Source: Spirosoma linguale DSM 74 (lineage in GTDB: Bacteria; Bacteroidota; Bacteroidia; Cytophagales; Spirosomataceae). From it: a stretch of 64,000 nucleotides of DNA. The stretch lies in the NCBI GenBank assembly GCA_000024525.1, contig CP001769.1, positions 992,001 to 1,056,000 on the forward strand. The letters are read 5' to 3'. Positions 8,428 through 17,860 of the stretch are shown here, piece by piece (within the stretch, counting starts at the first letter, position 1; each line of letters starts with the position of its first letter). The translations under genes and the position numbers were made by a program. The notes beneath the pieces are model-generated. The model was not told the origin of the DNA. It searched no databases and saw only the letters and a program-made list of their open reading frames with translations.

Positions 8428-10887
8428 TTATTTCGCCTTGGCATCATCGTTAATAATTTTTTTGCCCGCTGGTTCATTACCCGCCCGAATCTGCCCAAAC
8501 TGCCAGCTAAAGGTCAGTTTAACCGATCGCGTGACGTATTGATTAGCTGTATGCGCCCGGAAGGAACTGGACTGCGACTCGTTGTTTTGCCGGAATGGCT
8601 GCGTGAAGGGATTGTTAACACCCAGCGTCAGACTGGCTTTCCTGTCCCAGAACTCCTTGCGGGCTGCCAGGCTGTAATGATACCAGGCCGAGTTTTTACC
8701 TTGCAATAGAATCCAGCCAGTGCTGTACATCCCGTAAGCCTGCAATGAATAATTCTGCGGCAACTGGTAGGCCATGTTCAGATTAAGTTGCCAGAGCCAG
8801 CCTGAATTCTGTACCTGCAAGGCGGTGCTGCTGAACTGGGTATGGTAGAATTCACCGCCCCCGTTGATTTTCCAGTTTCGGTTAAACTGCCCCGCTGCGT
8901 TTACATTCAATCCTGTTCGCTGGTTACGCGCCACGTTCTGCTTAATGGATCGGGACACCCCGGACGTATCGACGGTTCGAACTTCCTCAATGGAATTGTT
9001 TGTCTCACGTCGATACAGGGCCAGGTTGAGATAGGCTCCGCTTTTGGTTGTCAGACTATAGGACAGCTCGGCCAGATGCGTCAGTTCGGGGCGAAGCTGC
9101 GGATTGCCCGCACTCAGGTTCTTAAGGTCACTTGCATTGATATAGGGATTCAAATCCCAGATCATGGGCCGGGAAATACGCTGGGTGTAACTGATTTTAA
9201 ACGACTGCCGTTCGCTCAGTTGTTTACTCAGCGTTAGACTTGGGATGAAGTTCGTAAATTGAATCCGAAAGGGTGGAATGGAATCAGCAAATCGTCCTTC
9301 ATTGATCGTATTCTCCAATCGAACCCCAGACTGAAGCATCCACTTCGTCTGGTTTGACAGTTTTAGCGACGCATACGTGGCCAGCACCTGCTGATCGTAA
9401 ACGAAATTATTGGAACGGCTGACGTTGTAGAGCAGAACATCGACGGCACCCACACTACTGTTATAAATAGCGTACCGACTGCTCACATCCCGCCGAATAG
9501 CTTTGGCACCCACCTCGAAAACCTGCCGACCTGATGAGGAAAATGGATGGGTGTAATCAAGCTGAAACGTATACTGTGGATTATGACTTTGATTCGTACT
9601 GGTTTCCCGATAAATCGGCACGCCTATTGGCGTAAATTGATCACTGGTATAGCTCGTGTTGTCGAAGGTGTAACTGTACTGTCCCAGGAGAATTAACTCC
9701 TGTTTTGGCCTTTTAAAGGCACGGGTATAGCCTAAATTAAATTCAATATTACCAAAGGGCTCCTGTTGATTTACCGCCTGATTATACGCCTGGGTTACGA
9801 TCCCTTCTGCATTTCGAAAGCGATTATAGAGCGAACTTGAGTTGGGCCAGGCCCCGCCCCACGTACTGATCGAGAGATTTACCCGGTTTAGTGTATCGAA
9901 GGCGTAGTCCAAACTCAGATCGCCAAACCAGCCCCGATGCACATTGTTGGCGCTACGTCGCTGGAACAACTCACCGGCGGGTTGCCCATTGAGCAGCGAA
10001 ATACGGGTCATTTCGGACACGCTTTTTTCGCGTTCAGCATTCCCATTGCCCGAAAATGTCAATCCAAATTTCTCCCGTTTGACTCCATAACTGCCGCCAA
10101 TCGACTGCGTGTAATTACCCGCCGTTACATCCAGATTGCCGGAAGAACCTTTCAATTGTTTTTTGGTGATGATGTTGATGACCCCGCCCGACCCTTCGGC
10201 ATCGTATCGGGCAGACGGGCTGGTAATGACCTCCACCGACTGAATCGTATTGGCCGGTATCATCTTCAGCGCTTCACTCAAATTACGAGCCAGCAAACCC
10301 GACGGACGACCGTTTAGCAATACTTTCAGATTTGAGCTGCCGCGTAGCTGCACATTACCCGTTACGTCCACCGTAAGCATGGGGGCTTTCCGCAGCACGT
10401 CCACCGCCGTTCCGCCCTTGTTGGTCAGATCGTTGGCCGCGTTATACACCAGTCGGTCCGATTTCTCTTCGATCAGGGCTTTCTGCCCCGTAATCACGAC
10501 CTCATTGAGTTGGCGACTTTCAGGATGCAGGAGCAGCGTACCCAGTTGCACACCGGGCTTCTGGTCCGTCAGCGCGAACGCGGTCAGGGTACGGGTCTGG
10601 TAGCCGACAAATGTCAGTCGCAGCGTATACGAGCCAGGCAGTAAGCCAGAAAACATAAATGTGCCCGTCTCAGACGTTATTTTGCCGGCAAGTACATTAC
10701 CAGTAGACGTTGAAAGGGCTACTGTTGCAAAAGGCACGGGCTGTCGGGTTACCGAATCCAGCACCGTTCCGCTGATCTGGCCTATCGATTGAGAGGCCGT
10801 TGAGGAAACGGATTGCTGAGCGATTGCCCCACAGGGAAGTAGTAAGATGAAGGTTATGTAGTAAACTGTAGCGAATTTCATGAACAC
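8428..10887 (-). CDS. TonB-receptor-family outer-membrane beta-barrel protein
   Basis: This 819-residue protein has a signal peptide (about residues 1-24, ending AIAQQ) and a CarboxypepD-regulatory-like beta-sandwich (about 35-120, GQISGTVLDSVTRQPVPFAT). A plug domain follows (about 130-225, KAPMLTVDVTGNVQLRGSS), then a long beta-barrel of the OMP_b-brl_3 type, as in many Bacteroidota proteins. A TonB-dependent uptake or export role in the outer membrane is likely, but no substrate can be named. It is co-oriented with the RND operon, 124 bp upstream, so the two may share transcription. The C-terminus (KIINDDAKAK) extends beyond the usual final aromatic residue. Confidence 0.85.
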   Translation of the reverse strand: MFMKFATVYYITFILLLPCGAIAQQSVSSTASQSIGQISGTVLDSVTRQPVPFATVALSTSTGNVLAGKITSETGTFMFSGLLPGSYTLRLTFVGYQTRTLTAFALTDQKPGVQLGTLLLHPESRQLNEVVITGQKALIEEKSDRLVYNAANDLTNKGGTAVDVLRKAPMLTVDVTGNVQLRGSSNLKVLLNGRPSGLLARNLSEALKMIPANTIQSVEVITSPSARYDAEGSGGVINIITKKQLKGSSGNLDVTAGNYTQSIGGSYGVKREKFGLTFSGNGNAEREKSVSEMTRISLLNGQPAGELFQRRSANNVHRGWFGDLSLDYAFDTLNRVNLSISTWGGAWPNSSSLYNRFRNAEGIVTQAYNQAVNQQEPFGNIEFNLGYTRAFKRPKQELILLGQYSYTFDNTSYTSDQFTPIGVPIYRETSTNQSHNPQYTFQLDYTHPFSSSGRQVFEVGAKAIRRDVSSRYAIYNSSVGAVDVLLYNVSRSNNFVYDQQVLATYASLKLSNQTKWMLQSGVRLENTINEGRFADSIPPFRIQFTNFIPSLTLSKQLSERQSFKISYTQRISRPMIWDLNPYINASDLKNLSAGNPQLRPELTHLAELSYSLTTKSGAYLNLALYRRETNNSIEEVRTVDTSGVSRSIKQNVARNQRTGLNVNAAGQFNRNWKINGGGEFYHTQFSSTALQVQNSGWLWQLNLNMAYQLPQNYSLQAYGMYSTGWILLQGKNSAWYHYSLAARKEFWDRKASLTLGVNNPFTQPFRQNNESQSSSFRAHTANQYVTRSVKLTFSWQFGQIRAGNEPAGKKIINDDAKAK

Positions 10888-11076
10888 ATGGTTCCTTTCA
10901 GAAAGCCGGAGGAACGGGACAAAGTACTATCCGGACAGGCGTCCGTTTCGCAAAAGAATGACGAATAAGTTCTTTTTAATGATAAACCCAGTTGGTCATT
11001 TAAGTTTGCCAAGTTCTCGCGCTGAAGGTTGTTTTGTCGGTAGTTAACTGCTATTAACCGATCTCTATAAACAAGT

Positions 11077-11520
11077 ATGGTTCGTTTTTTCCTCCACAAG
11101 CTCACAGTCACTTATCCAGACCTAGCCGCTCTGGTGTTACGGCTGGGTTTTGGTTTCATGATGAGTGTTAATCATGGCTATGTCAAACTTGTCCATTTCC
11201 ACGAGTGGAAAACGGACTTTACCCGCTTTATGGGTTTAAGTGGCTCCCTTTCGCTGTCGCTGGCTATCTTCGCCGAACTTGCCTGTTCGATCCTACTGAT
11301 ACTCGGTTTATTCACCCGCTTGGCGCTTTTCCCCCTGCTGGTCGCTATGTTCGTTATCTTTCAGTCCCACAACTGGGATTTCCTGGGCGAGGGTGAACTG
11401 GCAACAAGCTTTCTAATGGGCTATCTGGCCATTTTAGCCATCGGGCCGGGCCGATATAGTCTGGATTGGTTGATTGGTGAGCGGTTGGAAAGCAAGAGCG
11501 AGCTGAGCAGTTCCGTGTAG
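11077..11520 (+). CDS. DoxX family membrane protein
   Basis: This 147-residue protein has four predicted membrane helices and the DoxX signatures LVLRLGFGFMMSVNHGYVKL near the N-terminus and ELACSILLILGLFTR in the middle. DoxX-like proteins are often tied to redox or thiosulfate chemistry, but most have no proven role. It is divergent from the outer-membrane receptor gene and ends 30 bp before a LytS-type kinase on the same strand. It is therefore probably the first gene of a three-gene operon with the kinase and regulator. Confidence 0.85.
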   Translation: MVRFFLHKLTVTYPDLAALVLRLGFGFMMSVNHGYVKLVHFHEWKTDFTRFMGLSGSLSLSLAIFAELACSILLILGLFTRLALFPLLVAMFVIFQSHNWDFLGEGELATSFLMGYLAILAIGPGRYSLDWLIGERLESKSELSSSV

Positions 11521-11550
11521 TAGTACCTACCCAAAACGAAGGATAACCCG

Positions 11551-12612
11551 ATGCGACTACCCGCCTGGTTTGATGCGAGAAAGAGATGGTTACGAGAAGG
11601 AATTTTCTTCGTGGTCCTCTTCGTGCTCATGTCGCTCAACTCCTGGAATCGCTTGACGACAGCGAACGATTTCGGGCGAGCACTGATCTATTTTCTGATT
11701 TTGTATGGGCAGGCACAATTTCACCGATTTGTGCTGTTCCCCTACCTGTTCGGGCAGCAGGTCAGGCGTTACGTCGTGCTGACTACCCTTTGCCTGCTGG
11801 CAGGCAGTTTGCTGGTCTATACAGCCAATTACTGGCTTTATCCTGAATTTTATAACGCTCAGGACTGGCGGGAAATAGGCCTTTTCCACCTGGCAACCTG
11901 CATGGTCAGCTTGATTGCCATTCTGGCGCTTTTCCTGATCCAGCGTTTTTATCAACAGCAGCAGGAGCGAAACGCCGATCAGTTACTGCTTCAGGAAGTG
12001 CAGATGAAATTCCTGCACGCTCAGCTAAACCCGCATTTCTTTTTCAACACGCTTAACAACTTGTACGGCATCAGTCTGCATCAACCTGGTCGAATGCCTG
12101 ATTTAATTATGCAGCTCTCCAAGCTGATGCGCTATCAGGTGGACAGCAGCCGTCGGACATGGGTATCGCTTCAGCAGGAGGTCGAATTTATCACCAGCTA
12201 CATTACGCTGGAACGGGAACGCGTGGGAAACCGCTGCCAGATCGACTATACGTACCCGACCGATACGTACCTGCTGCAAGGCTACCAGTTGGCACCCTTA
12301 CTGTTGATTCCGCTCGTCGAAAATGCGTTTAAACACGGCACGGGCGATATTCAGGGCTGTTTTGTTTTCATTTCTCTAACGCTGGACGGCGACACACTAA
12401 CCCTGCGCATCGAAAACTCGGTGCCCAGTCATAAGATGTCCGTCACGTCGACGGGACTCGGCTTGCAAAATACGCGCCAACGGCTTGAAATTTTGTATGC
12501 CGACAACCATCAGCTACGGATCGATCAGCCGCCGGGTCGTTATAAAACAGAATTGGTCATTCACTTAATTCCTCTGGTTCATGCGCAACCCATTGCGATG
12601 TCTGCTGATTGA
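11551..12612 (+). CDS. LytS/YehU-type sensor histidine kinase
   Basis: This 353-residue kinase has four N-terminal membrane helices (about residues 10-135) and no obvious extracellular sensor domain. The His-kinase domain has its phosphorylated His in LNPHFFFNTLNNLYG. An ATPase domain follows, with an N-box LIPLVENAFKHG and a G-box GLGLQNTRQRLEILY. It signals to the LytTR regulator immediately downstream, whose start codon lies inside this gene (32-nt overlap), so the pair is translationally coupled. The input signal is unknown. The co-transcribed DoxX protein may matter for it. Confidence 0.93.
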   Translation: MRLPAWFDARKRWLREGIFFVVLFVLMSLNSWNRLTTANDFGRALIYFLILYGQAQFHRFVLFPYLFGQQVRRYVVLTTLCLLAGSLLVYTANYWLYPEFYNAQDWREIGLFHLATCMVSLIAILALFLIQRFYQQQQERNADQLLLQEVQMKFLHAQLNPHFFFNTLNNLYGISLHQPGRMPDLIMQLSKLMRYQVDSSRRTWVSLQQEVEFITSYITLERERVGNRCQIDYTYPTDTYLLQGYQLAPLLLIPLVENAFKHGTGDIQGCFVFISLTLDGDTLTLRIENSVPSHKMSVTSTGLGLQNTRQRLEILYADNHQLRIDQPPGRYKTELVIHLIPLVHAQPIAMSAD

Positions 12613-13288
12613 CGATGAAGCAGCGGCTCATTACGTATTGCAGCACTACATCGAGCAGGTTGACCGGCTGACCCTGGTCGGGAACTGTTACCATGCCCTG
12701 GAAGCCATCAATTTTCTGCATCGTCAGCCCATCGACCTCCTGTTCCTGGATATCAATATGCCGCAGATGAACGGACTACAGATGCTGGAAACGCTGACCC
12801 ATCCGCCCCGGGTCATTCTCACCACCGCTCATTCGGAATTTGCCCTGGAGAGCTATAACTACAACGTAGTGGACTACCTGCTAAAACCCATCGAGTTCGC
12901 CCGGTTTCTAAAAGCAGTCGATAAAGTTGTTGTAACCCAGTCGGATGAAGAAACGCAACCGCTAAGCTTACTGACACCGGCAGGTGCATCGTTCGTTATT
13001 AAAGTAGATGGCGATTGGGTGCGACTTGCTTACAGCGATCTTTTATACGTGCAAAGCTGGGGGAATTATGTCAAGTTGTTTACAACGAACCAAATATACG
13101 TAACGGCACTGACCATGACCGAGCTGGAACAGCGCTTGCCTGCCGAACAGTTTATACGCATTCACAAATCGTATCTGGTTGCCCTACATTCAATCAAGCG
13201 TTTGAGTGGTAATGAAGTCTTCATTAGCGAAACATCGCTTCCCATTGGATCAACCTATCGCCGGGAATTAGTCGAACGCTTACGGTAA
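12581..13288 (+). CDS. LytTR response regulator
   Basis: This 235-residue regulator has an N-terminal receiver domain (phospho-acceptor Asp in LLFLDINMPQMNG, switch Thr/Lys in ILTTAHSEFA and DYLLKPIE). A LytTR DNA-binding domain follows (about residues 135-235, with FIRIHKSYLVAL). It overlaps the kinase gene by 32 nt. LytTR regulators usually bind pairs of direct repeats in target promoters. No such site stands out right next to this operon, so targets cannot be named. Confidence 0.95.
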   Translation: MRNPLRCLLIDDEAAAHYVLQHYIEQVDRLTLVGNCYHALEAINFLHRQPIDLLFLDINMPQMNGLQMLETLTHPPRVILTTAHSEFALESYNYNVVDYLLKPIEFARFLKAVDKVVVTQSDEETQPLSLLTPAGASFVIKVDGDWVRLAYSDLLYVQSWGNYVKLFTTNQIYVTALTMTELEQRLPAEQFIRIHKSYLVALHSIKRLSGNEVFISETSLPIGSTYRRELVERLR

Positions 13289-13480
13289 GCAGTTGATTAA
13301 TGAGACGGTAATCGCTCCGGCGATCTGATTGAGATTACCAATACCATCAGGGTGTAAGTTCTGGGCTATATATATGCTGTTTTGGAAAACGGGACTTTCA
13401 CAAGACGTATACGCATAGACTTTAACCCCCTTACAGAACGTTACTCGTGAAACTATGCAGCTTTATCAAAAATACGGCTT

Positions 13481-13510
13481 GTAAAGATACCGTCTGGACG
13501 GTATCTTTAC
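13481..13510. promoter_or_regulatory. TetR operator: perfect 14-bp palindrome before the start codon
   Basis: GTAAAGATACCGTC (13481-13494) and GACGGTATCTTTAC (13497-13510) are perfect inverted repeats around a 2-bp centre. They end 3 bp before the TetR start codon. This is the classical position and shape of a TetR-family autoregulatory operator. A bound dimer would block both transcription and access to the ribosome-binding region of the tetR-SMR operon. Confidence 0.85.
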
Positions 13511-13513
13511 ACT

Positions 13514-14053
13514 ATGAACATGAATTATAAACGCAAAAAAGAGCCTCTGGAAAGCCGTCAAGCCGTCCTGGAGGCAGCTTTTGAATTAATACCTGAGATA
13601 GGCCTGGATAAACTGACGCTTGATGCGGTGTCGAAAAAAGCCAAGTTGAGTAAAGGGGGATTGTTACACCATTTCCCCAAAAAGGACGCACTCATTAATG
13701 CCCTGTTTGCTGACAGCCTGCAAAAATTCTCGGATACAATGAGCCGGGCGAAACGAGATAACGAATCGTTTGCCATCACTTACCTAAAAGCCATTGTCAA
13801 CGATAAGCCCGATCCGTTGCAAAAGCGCTCGATGCATCTTCTTATGCAGGCGGCTATTCACAATGGTTCCTATCGTGAGTTATTAGCCCAGTGGTACCAA
13901 AAAAATGTGATGAGTGAAGCGGTCAACAACTCGCCTGCGGCACTAACGGCCATTTTGGTGGCTGATGGTATTTGGTACGCTAATTTGTTTGGTGCCTATA
14001 CGCTGACCCGGGAACAAAAAAATCAAATTATAGACCTCATAAGCAACTTATAA
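13514..14053 (+). CDS. TetR/AcrR family repressor
   Basis: This 179-residue protein has an N-terminal helix-turn-helix (about residues 12-60: LDKLTLDAVSKKAKLSKGG then LLHHFPKKDALINALF). The ligand-binding C-terminal domain resembles those of QacR/BetI-like repressors. It lies 3 bp after a perfect palindromic operator and 4 bp before an SMR exporter gene. It very probably represses its own operon until a cationic toxic compound binds. The ligand itself is an inference from the linked exporter. Confidence 0.92.
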   Translation: MNMNYKRKKEPLESRQAVLEAAFELIPEIGLDKLTLDAVSKKAKLSKGGLLHHFPKKDALINALFADSLQKFSDTMSRAKRDNESFAITYLKAIVNDKPDPLQKRSMHLLMQAAIHNGSYRELLAQWYQKNVMSEAVNNSPAALTAILVADGIWYANLFGAYTLTREQKNQIIDLISNL

Positions 14054-14057
14054 GTCC

Positions 14058-14387
14058 ATGAAATACCTGCTTTTGTTAATCGCGATCATTTTTGAAGTCA
14101 TCGGGACGGCGTCTTTGAATGCATCCCAACAGTTCACCAAACTAACGCCTAGCTTGCTGTGCCTTGTGGCCTATATTGGTGCTTTCTATTTTATGAGTTT
14201 AACGTTACGCAGTATGCCCGTTGGCACAGCCTATGCGCTTTGGTCGGGTGTTGGTATCGTGCTGACTGCTATCATTGGCCTATTTCTCTTCAAGCAAGTG
14301 CCGGATACGGCCGCCCTGGTGGGGATGACCCTGATTGTAGCAGGCGTATTAGTGATGAACCTGCTATCAAAAACCACAGGGCATTGA
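14058..14387 (+). CDS. SMR family multidrug exporter (EmrE/Qac subtype)
   Basis: This 109-residue protein has four membrane helices, standard SMR size. The essential membrane-buried Glu is at residue 13 (IIFEVIGTASL), matching EmrE Glu14. The YALWSGVGIVLTAIIG stretch and the C-terminal LLSKTTGH closely follow the EmrE/Qac subtype rather than the guanidinium exporters. It should work as an antiparallel dimer exchanging protons for quaternary ammonium or other lipophilic cations. It follows the TetR gene by 4 bp and is surely co-expressed with it. Confidence 0.93.
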   Translation: MKYLLLLIAIIFEVIGTASLNASQQFTKLTPSLLCLVAYIGAFYFMSLTLRSMPVGTAYALWSGVGIVLTAIIGLFLFKQVPDTAALVGMTLIVAGVLVMNLLSKTTGH

Positions 14388-14445
14388 CTGGTAAAGGTAA
14401 ATGCCCACTTTATAGCCTCTTGAGAGCTAATTTGCCCGCAGAACA

Positions 14446-14474
14446 TTGTCGTACAACTAATTAATATACCTTTG
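14446..14474 (+). promoter_or_regulatory. Candidate Bacteroidota-type promoter upstream of tnaA
   Basis: TTG at 14446-14448 and TATACCTTTG, containing TAnnTTTG at 14467-14474, are separated by 18 bp. This matches the -33/-7 pattern of primary-sigma promoters in Bacteroidota. It would give a leader of roughly 190 nt before tryptophanase. No TnaC-like leader peptide was found. Confidence 0.45.
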
Positions 14475-14672
14475 CGGTTAAAACCATGATCGGTCTGGTC
14501 ACTGGTTGACCCCTATGATTGGTTTTACTAATTCGCTAAGATTGACAACCAAGGAGCGTTGGCGCCTGATTATCCGCCGACCCTCCTGATGCGTAACTCG
14601 TTTCCTGATCCTCCGGGCTTTTACGGAGAACTCCTAGTGTAAACCAGTTATTAATCAATCGTCTTTCTTTCG

Positions 14673-16067
14673 ATGAAAACCATCATTGAACCATTTCGTA
14701 TTAAATCCGTCGAACCCATTCGGCTCACTACCCGGCAACAGCGCCAACAATTATTAGCTGACGCCCACTATAATCCCTTTAGTTTACAAGCCGATCACGT
14801 GTTGATCGATTTACTCACCGACTCGGGTACCTCCGCCATGAGCAGCCGCCAGTGGGCGGGTATGATGATCGGTGACGAAAGCTACGCTGGCGGCAGTTCA
14901 TTTCTGCGCTTTGAGCAAACCGTTCGCGAGTTGACGGGCATGACCCACATTCTACCCACCCACCAGGGAAGAGCTGCCGAGCGAATCCTGTTCCGCTTTC
15001 TAAGCGCACCGGGCAAAGTGGTGATCAGTAATACGCTTTTCGATACCACTCGGGCCAATGCCGAATCCAGCGGGGCTGAAGGGCTCGATCTGCTAATTCC
15101 GGAAGGCAAACAACCGGCCGTGCACCATCCGTTTAAAGGCAATCTGGATGTGACGGCCCTATCGGAAGTCATTCGGGAGCGGGGCGCTGAGGCCATTGCG
15201 CTGGTGATGTTAACCATTACCAATAATTCGGGTGGCGGCCAGCCCGTCAGTATGGAAAATGCCCGGCAGGTGTCGGCGATGTGTCGGCAGCACCAGATTC
15301 CGTTTTTTATCGATGCCTGCCGCTTCGCCGAGAACGCCATGTTCATTCAGCAGCGGGAACCCGGCTATGCCGATAAAAGTCCCACCCAGATTGCCCGGGA
15401 GATGTTCCGGCTAGCCGACGGAGCGACGATGAGTGCCAAGAAAGACGCGTTTGCCAACATCGGTGGTTTTCTGGCCCTGAACGATGATGGTCTGGCTCAA
15501 CGGTGCCGGGAAGAGCTCATTATTACGGAAGGTTTTCCGACCTACGGCGGGCTGGCGGGCCGCGACCTGGAAGCCATTGCGACGGGATTGGAGGAAGTGC
15601 TGGATGCGGATTACCTGCATTACCGACTGCGCAGTGTGGCCTACCTGGGGGAGAAACTCTCGGCGGCCGGCATTCCGCTGGTCATGCCAACCGGCGGTCA
15701 TGCCGTCTATCTGGATGCCCGGGCTTTTTTAGCCCACATCCCAGTGGAGCAGTATCCCGGGCAGGCGCTTGTGTGTGCGCTTTACGAGACGGGCGGTATT
15801 CGGGCTTGCGAAATTGGGAGTGTCATGTTCGGCAAGTACGATGCAGCAGGCCAGCTGATACCGGCTCCGCTGGATCTGGTTCGGCTGGCCATTCCCCGGC
15901 GGGTGTACACGCAAAGTCACATCGATTACGTAGCCGAGGTTATTGAAGAGGTGTATACGAACCGGGAAGCGCTTTTCGGCTTTGAGATTACGCACGAGAC
16001 GCCCATGCTGCGGCACTTTACGGCTCAGTTCAAGCCTGTCCTGCTTCAGGAATCGTTTGCGGCTTAA
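14673..16067 (+). CDS. tnaA: Tryptophanase
   Basis: This 464-residue PLP enzyme of the beta-eliminating lyase family should cleave tryptophan to indole, pyruvate and ammonia in the cytoplasm. The PLP lysine is K257 in MSAKKDAF. Asp214 and Arg217 (FFIDACRF) are the cofactor-binding pair. Tryptophanase is separated from tyrosine phenol-lyase by ACEIGSVMFG, where tyrosine phenol-lyase has an Arg for the phenol (MERG). The C-terminal LRHFTAQFKPV, with the catalytic His, also fits. The gene stands alone, without TnaC or TnaB, downstream of the SMR exporter. A 14-bp inverted repeat follows its stop codon. Confidence 0.93.
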   Translation: MKTIIEPFRIKSVEPIRLTTRQQRQQLLADAHYNPFSLQADHVLIDLLTDSGTSAMSSRQWAGMMIGDESYAGGSSFLRFEQTVRELTGMTHILPTHQGRAAERILFRFLSAPGKVVISNTLFDTTRANAESSGAEGLDLLIPEGKQPAVHHPFKGNLDVTALSEVIRERGAEAIALVMLTITNNSGGGQPVSMENARQVSAMCRQHQIPFFIDACRFAENAMFIQQREPGYADKSPTQIAREMFRLADGATMSAKKDAFANIGGFLALNDDGLAQRCREELIITEGFPTYGGLAGRDLEAIATGLEEVLDADYLHYRLRSVAYLGEKLSAAGIPLVMPTGGHAVYLDARAFLAHIPVEQYPGQALVCALYETGGIRACEIGSVMFGKYDAAGQLIPAPLDLVRLAIPRRVYTQSHIDYVAEVIEEVYTNREALFGFEITHETPMLRHFTAQFKPVLLQESFAA

Positions 16068-16070
16068 TTT

Positions 16071-16150
16071 TTCTTTCACCCTACAGGTTGAACGTATTTA
16101 AACATGCTTTTTCAGGTTTTCAGACGCGTTTAACCCGTAGGGTGAAAGAA
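16071..16150. terminator. Long inverted repeat after tnaA
   Basis: TTCTTTCACCCTAC (16071-16084) and GTAGGGTGAAAGAA (16137-16150) are perfect 14-bp inverted repeats. Pairing continues inward (GGTTGAACG against CGTTTAACC) with a few mismatches, giving a stem of about 24 bp. It starts 3 bp after the tryptophanase stop. It may be a transcription terminator, though the long loop and lack of a U-tract also allow a small insertion relic. Confidence 0.5.
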
Positions 16151-16165
16151 GCTTTGCTAATCAAC

Positions 16166-16265
16166 CGTATGCTAAGGATTCAGTTTAAAATCAGTGTCTC
16201 TTTAAAGGCGCCCAAACGAGACGAAGGAGCACATGTGTATCTGCTTCAAAATATGGGCGTTCAAT
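16166..16265 (+). repeat. Intergenic hairpin repeat, copy 1 (long form)
   Basis: This copy begins CGTATGCTAAGGA, has a TGTCTC...GAGACGAAGGA hairpin core at 16195-16227, and continues into a 3' box GTATCTGCT...GGGCGTT. It shares all three blocks in the same order with the copy at 26232. It lies in the gap between tnaA and the serine hydrolase. Confidence 0.65.
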
Positions 16266-16326
16266 GATACCCTTTAAAATCAGGCTTGTCAACGGTGCTC
16301 CATACCGTTTAATGACTGGTAATGCA

Positions 16327-17860
16327 TTAATTATCAGTCCTTTTTTGAATGGTTTCTAGTGCTTTTATCCCACTTTTGTTATCAGGATTGAGCTTAATTG
16401 ACCTTTCGTACATACTAGCAGCTTCCTGCTTTTTTCCCGTTAACAGGAGTGCCTCTCCATAGCTGTCGTAAGCGTTCCAACTGATTGGGAATAATTCAGT
16501 GTTAAGTTTGAGCGTTGCCAAAGCCTCTCGATATTTATGCGATTCAGGCAGGTTGTACGGGTTGTAATTCCCCAGGAAAGCATACCCCAGCTCATTTAAC
16601 TCTTGTTCGCTCAGATAAATAAGTCCGTGTGTCTTTTTTCAGCCTGTTCATCTCATTTCGGGCTCTGATCTCGCCTTGTTTCAACAGGGTTAGCCCGTAG
16701 AGGTGCGCGAGGCTTTTTTTAGGCAATGCCACGGGCTGACCATTCAGTATCTTCAGTAGTTTTGTCCCCACCTCGTGCGCATTGAAATGGGTATTGTCGA
16801 AGAGAATGACCGTTTGATGCCTGATTAGATTTCGGATCATGACACAGCTTAGGCTGATGGCCGCTCCGCTATGGTAAACCACCTGCCCCAAACTGGTGTC
16901 AGCCTCTACCTCCCAGCCAAGGCCAAAAAGGTCTGGATGAGGCTTGCCGTTGGTTAACAGTACCGGCCGGAAGGCCTCCCGTAAGGTCTCCGCCTTGAGC
17001 AACCGGTTTTCATACAGGGCTTTATCATACAGTAGGATATCTTCAACTGTGCTGATGTAATCGCCGAATCCGGTCAGAGCAAATGTTTTCCAATAGTTTC
17101 TGATGTAAGGAACTGTGTTGGAGCGAGTGGGCCTATCATCGTAGACTCGCAGATACAGATGCGGATAAGCAAAGTGAGCGAGGGTATCGGTGTTAAATTG
17201 TTGAGCAAGGGGCATAAACCAGGTGTGCTTCATGCCCGCTGGCTCCAGCAGGTAACGCTGGATGTACTCCGCATACGAGAGTCCTGAAAGACGTTCGATG
17301 AGTAGGGCTAATACAATGTAGTTCACGTTATCGTAATTGCCTTTTTCGCCGGGTGAATAGATCAACGGATTCTTGCCCGAGACTACGGCTGGCAGAAAAT
17401 CGATGTTGGTGAATATTTTACTGGAATCCTTTGCCCGGATCGGGTTGAAATAGGCATTATAAGGGGGCAATCCTGAGGTATGCGAAAGAAGGTGCCGAAC
17501 TGTGATTTGAGCATAGGGGAAACTGGGCAAATAGTTCGATACAGGCGTATCGATGTTAACCTTACCCTGTTCCATGAGTTGGAGAATACTAATGGCCGTT
17601 AAGGTTTTGGAAAGGGAAGCAATGGGAAAGGCGATATCCTGCGTATTGGGTACTTTGGTTGAAAAATCAGCGTACCCAGCCGACTTTTGATACACTGTTT
17701 TTCCCTGTTCAGCGACCAGAATAGTACCGCTAAATTTCTGGTTTTGGATCAGTTTGGCGACGAACCGGTCGAGTTTCTGCCCCGGAGTTTGGGCGTTTGC
17801 GGTTGTCAACACCTGGGAGGTAAGAAAGGTAATCAGAAAGACTTGTGGTAGGCGTAACAT
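16327..17860 (-). pseudogene. Secreted serine hydrolase (class C beta-lactamase fold), frameshifted near the C-terminus
   Basis: The start at 17860 gives a signal peptide (LTSQVLTTANAQ). The beta-lactamase-like domain has SLSK as the SxxK nucleophile motif, YDN as the YxN motif and a C-terminal HSG triad. The main frame stops at 16592 after ...YLSERTRVK. One frame over, the sequence continues as LSEQELNELGYAFLGNYNP and then a TPR-like tail ending ETIQKRTDN at 16327. This is the usual C-terminal extension of this family in Bacteroidota. The switch lies in a run of six T at 16634-16639 (+ strand), so a 1-base slip or sequencing error explains it. The catalytic domain remains intact. Confidence 0.85.

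Noticed and set aside
13297..13340. TGAGACGGTAATCGCTCC stretch resembling the dispersed hairpin repeat
   Set aside because: The blocks are in the wrong order and spacing, so I treat it as chance similarity.
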